A stretch of DNA of 64,000 nt. Origin: Lonicera japonica (taxonomy: Eukaryota; Streptophyta; Magnoliopsida; Dipsacales; Caprifoliaceae). Each line of letters begins with the position of its first letter. Positions within the stretch are counted from its first letter, which is position 1. The notes beneath the pieces were generated by a model. It saw only the letters and a program-made list of their open reading frames with translations, was not told where the DNA came from and searched no databases. The stretch spans positions 28,141,736-28,205,735 of the forward strand of contig CM038469.1 in the NCBI GenBank assembly GCA_021464415.1. The letters run 5' to 3'. Of the stretch, positions 12,010-21,381 are shown one piece after another. The translations under genes and the position numbers were made by a program.

Positions 12010-12427
12010 TTCGCATTTCTTTCTCATTGTAAAACCGGTTAAATTTTTTCACCGCTGGTTCAACCTTTGCCCACAGGCTTGCAAGTTGAGCAGGCATCAC
12101 AACCCTGTCTTTCCACAAGGAGTTTGATTGTTTAGGTGCCGAATTAAAAACTTCACCCATTTGCTCCCATGTTCGCAGGTTATCCCGCTCACTCCACTTA
12201 CCATTATGGGTGATTTGTTTCCAAGTCTCGCACAACAAGATTTCTTCAGGTATTGAGAATTCATCTATATTTTCAGATTGGTTATTGTTTGAGCTTGAAG
12301 AAGATATTATTGATTGAGAGTGATATGAAAATAAAGTATGTACATATGATGCTTTTATAATGTTTACATAGGCGTGGTTTGCTACGGTACATGAGTAGGA
12401 GCACGAAATGCCTGCCCGAAATGACAA
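12010..12427 (-). pseudogene. SANT/Myb-like (NAM-associated or 'GST-T3-like') fragment
   Basis: The minus-strand frame holds FSIPEEILLCETW, then LASLWAKVEPAVKKFNRFYN. This is the W-rich spacing of the SANT/trihelix-like domain of plant proteins annotated as NAM-associated or glutathione S-transferase T3-like, a group related to PIF/Harbinger-type DNA-binding proteins. The frame then runs out in the opposite strand of the PMD gene (residues CHSTISK are antisense to FEIVEW), so its C-terminus is not native and the piece was joined to PMD sequence near 12005-12015. It lies downstream of the MuDR gene on the same strand and could be a captured gene or part of a second MULE gene. The family assignment rests on spacing, not on a search. 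Confidence 0.5.
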
Positions 12428-12740
12428 TACGCTGCTTTAATTTATCATAATGTGACAGTACACTATGAATTAACAGTTATCCTGACAAAGACGGGCTGAC
12501 AATGATGTCTGCTACTTTAAATTCAAATTTAAATAGGGGCATACTATGCGTCAACAGTTATAACGTAACGTAAATATCATAATAACATGTGATAATACAT
12601 TATGCATAAGCTGTCATCATTATAGTGGAGGCTGACATACTTCTGGTACAGGGTGACACTCATATTTAACAAATACAACACATAATAAAAATATACGCAG
12701 TGTGCAAAGTAACAATACATCATACTAGGAACCGAAAATC
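12428..12740. other. MULE-internal spacer
   Basis: This is AT-rich sequence between the SANT-like fragment and the 3' end of the MuDR gene, with no domain recognised. It probably includes the 3' untranslated region of the transposase gene. Confidence 0.4.
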
Positions 12741-15389
12741 CTAGTAACATAAACTATTAATACTGAAAGATAAGCAAAATACAAAAAGGGCAACATGTCT
12801 ACTTATAAGGCAACAACAATTGTTTATTTTTTTCCGAGGAAAAGTGCGTCGATCATGTCCCGCCTCCCCACAAATCCCACAATGGTTGTTTCTTCGACGA
12901 TCGCTTACGTCCATCTCATTATGAATGCGCCTAGATGGACGATCCTTCTGACGCAACAAATTTGGATTAATGATCAAAACACCTGCACCGGTATCAGGCA
13001 TATGGGTTTCCCAAAATTCATTTGGCAAAGCAGGATACAAAGTACGAGAATATGTAGCTACGTATGCCTCAAGATTCAAGTCTTGATGAATTAAATACTT
13101 CGGATCTACCCTTAGTTCAGCACACACCGCCATAACATTTGCACAAGGATATTTATAAATTTCCCACCTACCGCAGTTGCACGTGCCTTCCTCGATGTTT
13201 ACATTCTTCATTTTTCCTTTAGCTGATGTGACAGCTACTATTCCCTGCGAATTGTTATGCCCGTAAACAATATATTTGCTGATATCCTTCGTAACCTCTG
13301 ATAATTTAGTCGCCATGAATGGCGTGTGATCCAGCTCAGGATTGGCAAGTCTTTGTTTCCCTTCCTCGCCTCTATTACAAAAGTACGAAACAAGGCGATG
13401 AAAAATCATCTGCACTGACGCAGTAACAGGTAAAGACCTGGCTCCAATTAAAACCCCGTTAAAAACTTTCAAAATATTTGTCGACTTTATCCCATAGCGA
13501 AACCCTCCATCGTGAACAAAAGTCCATTTCTCTAGGGGAATTTGGTTGAGCCACCTCTATGGTTTCTTTTCTTCGCTCTCTTGCTGTTCATCGTATTCTT
13601 TTATCATGTCCATGTACTTATTGAATTTGGGTAAGCAGTAAGCAGTAGCAGCCTTCCACATTAAGATCCTTAACGTTTTATCTGGTTTACATTTACTTGT
13701 GAAATTACTGCGGACATGTCGCATACAAAACCTATGGTACGTCATCGGCTCTTGAAATTGTAGGTGGGAATTAATTACAAAAAGAATGCCCCTGTGGCAA
13801 TTAGGAATCAAGCATACCCCGTCTCTTCCCTTCACGACATAATGCCAAAGTCGCATGAGAAAATAATTCCATGTGTCGTGACTTTCCTCATTGCCGTATC
13901 CAAACGCAAGTGGAAATATCCTTTCGCTGGCATCCATGGCCATTGCAACAAACAATTTCCCATTGTACTTACCACGTAGATGTGTCGCGTCTATACTTAT
14001 AACAGGTCGACGATGCATAAAGCCTTCAATAGACGCACAAAAGGCCCAAAAGTTCTTGTCAAAAATACAATAATGCCCATCATACACCTTGCTTTTACAC
14101 TCGTGGATTGTGCGTGGGTTGTTGTACTTAATGGCGGCCAAATATATGGGCATAATAGCATAAGAGTCTTTCCAATTGCCAAATAATTTTTCAATAGCCT
14201 TTTGTTTCGCATTCCATGCCTTCCAATATGAAATCTTGTAGCCATATTTATCCTTAATAAATGCAACGATAACGTGAATCTTAAGGCCTGGATCAACCTC
14301 AACCAAGTGTTTTACTTTGCTGACAATGAATTTACAGTTTAAATGTTCGTGAGCTAATTTCAAACGATCAAATATGCATGTGTGGGGACTTTCGTACTTG
14401 GTTATCTCAAATTGCCCGTGTTTTTTCTTCCTCTTACACGCACGAAGCCGCCATTTGCACCATTTTTCATGCAATTTACACCTAATTGCCCATGTATCTG
14501 CCTTTGATTCATCGACGATAAATTCATTTGCATTCTTAATTGCAAAATGTTTTACGGCAATCTTTAACTCATCTTTAGTCTCGTACGTCAGCCCCTTTCA
14601 CAATTCATTTTCATCTTCTAACTTCTCATTCATCATCAACTCCTGGTCCACAAAAGTAACATTATATTGTGTGTAGAACGACGGTATATCTTCAGCAACC
14701 TGCTTAAACTGCTTCGATTCTTCCCCTTCATCACTTTCACTGTTGCTGAATTCTGCTTCACTGTCGAAATCTGAGCCCCAATTCGTATCCTCTCCAGTGG
14801 CGTCATCATATTCACCATCTCCACAGTCATGCATGGCCTCGGGGCCACCATCTCCACAATCATGCATGGCCTTGGTTGTGGGTAGATTCGGATTGTAAAT
14901 CTTCTTCTTACTCCCACCAAATTCAAACCTTCGTGATGGCTGCGAACTACTTGGCAACTTAGAAATATAAGTGTATTGTGTCGATGGTGGCGAGCTGTAC
15001 GACCCAAACAATGGAAAATTTTCCCCAATTGGCCCTACATCATAATTTAGGACAATTTTTTCTATATACAACTCGATCACATTGACAAACGAAGCATTGA
15101 AAATAGTACCCATTGCAAACCGTAAAGTTCCGTCATCGTTAATTTCATGAATAAAGTAGTTACAAGTATTTGGAGACACAAACATTGGGCATCTACAGAA
15201 AATCTTTAACGTCGACAGTGATCGGTCAGCATCCATAGCAGAATAAATAATTTGTACTAATTCTGAGTAGGTAATATCTTCATTTAAGATAATGCCACTT
15301 TTGTGCGGAATATCATAACCATAGCCATGCTCTACGCTAATAATATGTCCGCTCCAATATAAAAGTGTAAAAACTTGTCGGCTTGCCAT
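12741..15389 (-). pseudogene. mudrA-like: MuDR-type MULE transposase, inactivated
   Basis: The gene reads right to left as three in-frame open segments. 15389-14598 is the N-terminal region (MASRQVFTLLYWSG..) with an acidic linker. Next comes the MuDR DNA-binding region (WCKWRLRACKRKKKHGQFEI) and the MULE catalytic core (VISIDATHLRGKYNGKLFVA). The last segment has a SWIM zinc finger (CNCGRWEIYKYPC) and a zinc knuckle (CGICGEAGHDRRTF). It would cut and paste the element. Lesions: TGA at 14598-14600 and TAG at 13557-13559, both in frame. The second catalytic Asp (usual SDRH) reads PNCH, the SWIM His reads Asn (PCAN), and the last knuckle Cys reads Phe. The total of about 880 codons suits the family. 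Confidence 0.9.
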
Positions 15390-16322
15390 TTTTCACCTTC
15401 AACACAATTAATCAAATTTATCACTAGCTGATAATAAATAATATATTTTTAAAATAAATATATGATGTTAAAATAAGTACATATATACATTCTTCAACAC
15501 ACTTGACTAAATATTCAAAATAGAAAATTATGCATTAAGCCATACGAAATATGATAATAAATAATATACTTATAATTGCCAAAGCGTACAATAAATAATG
15601 ATAAAGACATTCTTTAACATAAAACTCATTTTTCATTAAAATAAATACATATATACAATTTTCAACATACTTAAATAATTGTTCAAAATAAAATATTAAG
15701 GATTAAGCCATACAAAATATGATAATAAATAATATACTTAAAATTGCTAATATATACAATATATGATGATAAACACTTTTTTTAACATAAAGCCCTACTA
15801 AATATGATAATAAATAATTTATTCAAAATTGTAAATCATCTCTTCCATAAAAAAATTTAATTATAATGTATTATATTTAGCAAAAAATAGAGGTTTTTTT
15901 GACACTTTTGTCCTATAGGAAAAAAAATGTAAAACATTTGTTCCACTTTTGTCTTAAGGCACAAAACTTTTATTTTTAAGCATATTTATAATAATGAGAC
16001 TGAAGTGTCTTAGGATAAGCGTGGAATGCTAATATCATTTTTCTATATTTATACTAACAAATACATTCTTTAAAATTATAAAATAAATTTGTCAAAGAAA
16101 ATAAATATTGAACATACATACATACATACATTCATTCCACAAATCTATATCATAAATCCATAAATTTATATGATAAATCAACATATATACATTACAATCA
16201 AACATATTTCTTTCCCATTATAACTTGATATTATGTGAAACATAACAATATATATTAAAAAATTAACTTTGTAATAAACTAACCTTCTTCTTTTCAAGTG
16301 AATAGATGGAGGTTTTGGAGTG
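15390..16322. other. MULE-internal AT-rich upstream region
   Basis: This lies upstream of the transposase on the minus strand and should hold its promoter. I see repeated phrases (AATATGATAATAAATAATATACTTA at about 15548, 15717 and 15798) forming a degenerate tandem pattern, but no assured TATA box. It ends at the GAGTG target site of the solo LTR (16318-16322). Confidence 0.45.
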
Positions 16323-18372
16323 TGTGAGAACCCACGTTCTCGACGCCCGGGGGTCCCCGTGGGCGGCGATTCTGTTTGTTGATTTGGAAATCGGTTTTGA
16401 AAAGAATAAGAGTCGCCAGTTTGTTTTACTAAACAAACAAAAAGATTTGTGTAAAAGAGACGTATTTATGGGATAAATATCCTCTTATACACAATGTATG
16501 CGAAACAAGTTGATTCGAGGGTTCGGGGATTAAGTTACGAATCGGGAAGGTGTAAGGCACCCAATTCGCCCTTTCGGTCTCTTGAGTAGGATATGCTTGT
16601 GTTATAATTCAGTTTTTGTATGCTATTGCTATTACTTTACAGCTTTTCGTGCTTGCCTTGGAAATCGGGATTTTGGGATTGGGATGAAAACGATGTGTTT
16701 CCTAGTTCACCCATGATTTAAAAATAAGTGTGTGTGTGTGTGTGTGTGATTTGGAAAAAAAAAAGAGAATTTGAGAATAATAAATGCAATGAAACAAGTG
16801 ATTTTGTAAAGTATTGGGCTTTTCGGAAACTGATTCAATGTGGAATCTTATACTCGATATGATATGAGGTGAGTTAACCAATCGTGTACCATAGTCTATT
16901 GATTAAACCGGTATAGATGATACTAGTGCTCTCATCATCGAGTATTCATCACATGTACACCGCAATCTATGAGTTAAATTGGATATATAGCGATTATCGA
17001 TTCCTTCGTATAACAAAACCGCTAATCCGGACTTTTGAAAAAGTAAGAAAGTAATAATACTATTTTGGAATTGGATTAGGATTCGTTATACGCCTTTGGT
17101 TTTGAAAAATAATTTGAAAGAGGGTTTTGAAAAGCTATCAAGTGATAGAAATTATGTAGACAAGAATATAAATTATAAAACTGTCGAATAAATAAAAGAA
17201 GAGAGAGAATTATACCTGAGCCTCCTTGGAGGGAGAGAATAAGGATCTCTTGGTGTGTACCACGAAATCCCCTTGATTGTTGATGAAAATAATGAATGGA
17301 GGGGGGGGTCTATTTATAGTTGTCAAAATACTTGGAGAGCAAGAAAAGAGATTGCAACTAGGACTCTTGGAAATTATCGCGAAACCTTCCCACCGTTGGA
17401 TCATCCTAATTTTTGGATATGTGCTGGGAATAGAACTCTTTTAGATTGTATAAACATTTCAGGTCGATCAGATTTCGGGAAGGTTCCCTTTCGTTCTGAT
17501 TGGTACGAAGAGTTTGTGTCCGCGTAGGAAAGGTACTTGTTGTAGACAAGGTCCCTTGTTTGCACGAAAATTCAGGTTCTAACCGTTGGATCATGCTGAA
17601 ATTTGGATATGTATTGCCAATATAAGTCTTCTAGACTTTGTAAAAAAATGGAGACGATCGGAGTTCGGGAAGGACTCGGTATCCTTGTCTTGGTACAAAG
17701 AGTTTGTTCCCGCGTAGGAAACGTACTTGCGTATAACAATCTCGACAATTGAACTTCCAACCGTTGGATTATGCTGATTTTTTGATATGTTTTCCCTCCA
17801 AATGTTTTCTAGCTTGCGTAAAAATTTGAGGTCGATCAGAATTCGGGAAGACCACTATTTATTTTAATTTACTACGAAGGACATTTCGACTAGAATTGCA
17901 GGATAGACAAATTGTTTCTTGATGATCCCACGTCCGACAAAGCTGAATTTTGAATATGTTCTTCCCCACAATAAGACCTATCTACTTACCAATCTTCAAA
18001 CCATTTTAACTTTCGAGAAGACCTCCATTTGATCACCCGAATCAAACTCATGAGTTTTTGAATTTTTGGAGATCCGACCGTCAGATTAAGCTGATTTTCG
18101 AGTATGCTACTCCTTAGGTAATGTCTAACAACTCTCAAAGTTTGAGGATGATCCGAAATGCGTAACAAGTTTCCAGGAGTTTTTGACGATTTTCGGTTCT
18201 GATAATTTTCAATAATTCTGTAACTCCTCATCCGGGGTTTTTTTGGCTTTCTTCTTTGACCTGTATCACATGTACATAGTTTTTGTGCATCTAAAAATGC
18301 TCGTGCATGCTTGCGTGTTTATTTCTTTGAAAATCAGAATTCTTACGGGGGTCGCAAAATGAGGTATTCACA
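16323..18372 (-). mobile_element. Solo LTR (2050 bp) nested inside the MULE
   Basis: It starts TGTGAGAACC and ends GTATTCACA, giving TGTGA/TCACA inverted tips. An exact 5-bp duplication, GAGTG, flanks it at 16318-16322 and 18373-18377. A TATAAATAG box on the minus strand (about 17308-17317), followed by a leader-like sequence, shows minus orientation, with U3 at 18372 to about 17285. Four or five degenerate tandem units lie in U3. No internal domain or second LTR remains. The form suggests a Ty3/Gypsy-like family, but the superfamily is not proven. It is younger than the MULE it interrupts. Confidence 0.85.
17395..18200 (-). repeat. Degenerate tandem repeats in the LTR U3
   Basis: Units of roughly 180-190 bp start near 17395, 17582, 17760, about 17935 and about 18070. 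Each has CCGTTGGAT(C/T)AT or a relative, then GATTTTTGGATATGTT-like text, then a GATCGGAATTCGGGAAG-like stretch. They lie upstream of the TATA box in transcription order, where enhancer-like repeats occur in plant LTRs. Divergence between units is substantial. Confidence 0.7.
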
Positions 18373-18499
18373 GAGTGTAATGGAAGTTTTGAAGTGCAAT
18401 GGAACTTTAGGAATGAATGAATGGAGCTTAAATAAAAATGGTGAATTTCAGGCGGTTGCTGTATGTTACGGCGGTATATATGTTAACCTGCTCTACTGC

Positions 18500-18800
18500 T
18501 AGGGTAGAAGGATGAAAAGTGGTCGCTTTAAAAACGCTAGATGAGATAGTGTTTTTAAGCGTAAAAACGCTAGGGATGACAACGTTTTTACGCGTAAAAA
18601 CGCTATAGTGATCAGCGTTTTTACCACTCAATTTTTTTTCTTTTTTTTTAAATCGTAGTTTTCAACAACGTTTTTAAGAATAAAAACGCTAGTTTGACTA
18701 GCATTTTTACCACTTGATTTTTTTTTTTTAAATCGCCGTTTTTAACTACGTTTTAAGAATAAAAACGTGGTTTGACTAGCGTTTTTAAGGGAAAAATCGG
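18500..18800. repeat. Subterminal repeats of the MULE right end
   Basis: About ten copies of AAAAACGCTAG or its complement GCGTTTTTA alternate in orientation just inside the right TIR. They include a perfect 20-bp palindrome, CGTTTTTACGCGTAAAAACG (18583-18602). Weaker copies (GCATTTTTAC, TAAAAATGC) lie near the left end at 8380-8500. Repeated subterminal motifs in DNA transposons are usually transposase-binding sites, so the role is inferred from position. Confidence 0.75.
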
Positions 18801-18906
18801 TACTTTGACCAGCGTTTCTAAAACTACCCTATTTCCACAAATTTGTTTAAAACCACCCCATTCTCCTAGTTATGTTTTAAAACAATCATACTTAAAAAAA
18901 GAACTC
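18770..18906 (-). repeat. Right terminal inverted repeat of the MULE
   Basis: This is the reverse complement of the left arm, ending AAAAGAACTC directly before the AAAGAAACT target duplication (18907-18915). Confidence 0.85.
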
Positions 18907-19038
18907 AAAGAAACTTATACATTCTTTTTATTTAGTTAAAAATAAGTAGGATAAAAGAAGATAAGATATATTTCAAAATATAACATGGATTTATGTGTTC
19001 TTTTGATCTAAAAATATATAGTAGTCTAAATATTTAAT

Positions 19039-19387
19039 GGGTTAATTGTACTTTGCCCCTTTCAACTATTGGAGTATTAGCACTTTGACATTTCAACTAT
19101 CAAAGTTAGCAATTAATGCCACCAACTATATAATTTGTTGCAATTGGCCCATTTTAATTGACGGGGTTAAAGTTTTAAACAGTTTAGAACCCAAATATAA
19201 ATTCTAATAAATGAGGGTAACAAATGAAATTTTTAATCTCACCATTTTCGGTCACCATCTCCGGCTCCAACTCCGACCACCACCATTTCCGGCCACCTCT
19301 GTCACCACTATCTCCATCCCTTTTTCTCTTATCTCCACTAACATCAACCCTCTTTCTTTCTTCAGCACCATCTCCTCATTTCTTTCA

Positions 19388-19423
<36 letters not shown>

Positions 19424-20233
19424 TCTACCATTAAAATATCCTTTTTTATCTTTATGTAAATATGTATCTATACTATATATATATATATATATATATCCAT
19501 ATCCACCAAAACCACTGACCAATCTCCATCCCAGTATCCCATAAACCAAAACCGCAATCTCTCTCTCTTCAAATCTCTTCGATTCTCCATTTTTTTAATT
19601 TACGCTAATACACTTTATATCCTTTAATCTATGATTGAATATTGATGTCGTTCATTCGACTCCATTTCCCTAAGCACGATTTTTGTGTATATGTGTAGAG
19701 ATGCACATTTTATGTGTTAATGATGATCACGATGATGGTGTGTAGAGTGACATCCCAACAAGCATTATATTTCCTTCGTTATCCTCATACACCAGTGTTT
19801 ATTCCCCACTTCCATCCAATAATCCTGTAATTGCTTTGTTTTCTTCCCTATTTTGGGTTCCACCGAAAGGGAGGGTGGTTTATGTTGGTGGAGATGAGAG
19901 AGCAAGGGGTGGAAATGGTGGTCGGGTTGAGAGAGAAAAATGAAGAGTTTAGAGAGAGAAATGGACGGAGATGGTGGTGGCAGAGGTGGCTGAAGCTGGT
20001 GCTGGTGGTGGTCGGAGTTAAAGCTGGAGATGGTGATAAAAAATTACATTTATTGCCTTCATTTATCTAAAATTATATTTGGGCCCTAAATTTTTAAAAA
20101 TTATAACACCATCAGTAAAACGGATCAATTGCAACAAAATGTATAATTGGTGACATTAATTGCTAACTTTAATAGTTCAGATGTCAAAGTGCTAATACTC
20201 TAATAATTGAGAGGGTCAAAGTGCAATTAACCC
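19039..20233. mobile_element. Fold-back MULE, 1195 bp
   Basis: A 9-bp duplication, ATATTTAAT, lies at 19030-19038 and 20234-20242. The ends are GGGTTAATTG and CAATTAACCC, with TIRs of about 150 bp. Inverted similarity continues inward: the CACCATCTCC..CCGACCACCACC stretch near 19255-19320 pairs with GGTGGTCGGAG..GGAGATGGTG near 19970-20035. The middle holds a (CAT)n microsatellite (19386-19425) and an (AT)n run. The open frames inside (19211-19544, 19831-20070) are repeat translations (His runs, GGTGG-derived), not genes. The 9-bp TSD places it with Mutator-type elements. Confidence 0.82.
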
Positions 20234-20639
20234 ATATTTAATTGTTTGTTTCACTATTAAATGATAAAATCTTATATGAGGGGTAAACATACAATATTTA
20301 AATTTTTAAAGGTCAATATCATTTTTTTGTATAATTAATGAGGTCAAAGGTGTGAAGATCAACCTTTCTCTAACAATAACTATAAATCAAACCCTAGAGT
20401 TGTAAAAAGTTTACATAAAATCTCATAGTTTTGAATTTCACAAAAAAAAACTATAGAATATCAAATTACTACACCTACTAAGAAACGTTTTCAAATCCAA
20501 GTGGGGGCTTAAGCCCCCACAAGTCCTATGTTTACTAGCCTCCACCCCTGGCTAGAGTAGCTCGTCTCAAGTTTCTTTCGGTGAGTTAGGTGGTGTTTCC
20601 CCCCTAAGAGTTAGCTAGGCTGTTTTTTGTTTAGTTTTG

Positions 20640-20790
20640 TTTTTTTAAAAAAAAGTAAATGAGTTTTGGGTTAGTTTCAAGTTCGGGTTCACTATATTTT
20701 TTGATAAGTTTAGTTCAGGTTTGTCAAATTCCACCCCAAACTTCGTCTGTTACTATTTCTACTTCCTAATCTTGTAATACCCTGTAATTG
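20640..20790. repeat. Segmental duplication block C, copy 1
   Basis: This matches 43120-43245, with shared phrases AAGTT(C/T)GGG(T/C)TC, CTATATTTTTTG and TTCCACCCCAAA. It resumes the collinearity broken in this copy by the Tourist-like MITE and the nested hAT complex. Confidence 0.55.
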
Positions 20791-21381
20791 AATATGGCTC
20801 AATTAGATTGTAATTAAATTTATGGGATGAAAATTTATAAGTAAACGCTAGGTAGGCATATTGCTGAGTCCATGATCAATCATGGAGGCAAGGGATTCTA
20901 TGGATAATTTGGGAAAAAGAGGCCTGATCCATCATATCCAGAGCATGATCGATCATGGGAGCTGAAGTCTCTGGAATAGCTAATAAATGGGCCATGATGG
21001 GCCACATAATTTAGAGTTGCTCTAGAAGTTGTTAGAAGCATCTAGCTATAGAGAGAATGGAGGAAATTGATAAATTATGAGAAAATTCAAGAACTATGAG
21101 GAATTTGCAAAACTTTGGTAAAAAGGTTAAGAGATTCATCACCATTATTATATTTCTTGCTTGGAATTGTTGGCTGTTGGACTGAAGCCTAAGAAGTTGG
21201 AGTTTAAAGCTTTCAATTTCAACTATAGTTTGAGATTACTTGAGGTAGGGGTTTAATTTTGATTCCATGTGATAATTGTTGTTAAATCTTACAAAGTTTT
21301 TCGATGGTCCAAATTTGAGAAACTGTGAATAGATCTAGCCATGCATGTGATATTAATTGATGGTTTTGTATATAATTATCA
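20791..21381. other. Intergenic sequence
   Basis: No gene or element is recognised. The phrase ATGATC(A/G)ATCATGG recurs near 20870, 20925 and 20945. The last nine bases (21373-21381) are the left TSD of the next fold-back element. Confidence 0.4.

Larger units (their letters stand above)
8280..18906. mobile_element. Large Mutator-like element (MULE), 10.6 kb
   Basis: An exact 9-bp target duplication, AAAGAAACT, lies at 8271-8279 and 18907-18915. Inverted termini begin GAGTTCTTTT at the left and end AAAAGAACTC at the right. The termini extend for roughly 110-140 bp as imperfect inverted repeats, sharing AATAGGGTAG and ACGCTGGTCAA-type motifs. Inside are a minus-strand MuDR transposase pseudogene, a plus-strand PMD pseudogene and a SANT-like fragment. 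A 2050-bp solo LTR inserted later, so the element was originally about 8.6 kb. A 9-bp TSD, long TIRs and a MuDR gene together are diagnostic of MULEs. Confidence 0.92.
7940..20550. mobile_element. Old non-autonomous hAT element, host of the nested insertions
   Basis: The left end CACTAGTGGCTGAGGC and the right end GCCTCCACCCCTG are inverted and of hAT type (CA..TG). The flanking 8-bp repeats are GCTAGAGG (7932-7939) and GCTAGAGT (20551-20558), matching at 7 of 8. Removing the MULE (8280-18906) and the fold-back element (19039-20233), each with one TSD copy, leaves about 770 bp without a transposase domain. The real hAT pieces are 7940-8279, 18916-19038 and 20243-20550. The mismatched TSD fits an old insertion. 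Confidence 0.68.

Noticed and set aside
13764..14186. Plus-strand frames in the MULE and the 13997-14302 minus frame
   Set aside because: They are shadows of the MuDR transposase in other frames.
19211..19544. His-rich and Ile-rich frames as genes
   Set aside because: They are translations of a (CAT)n microsatellite and an AT run inside a fold-back element.
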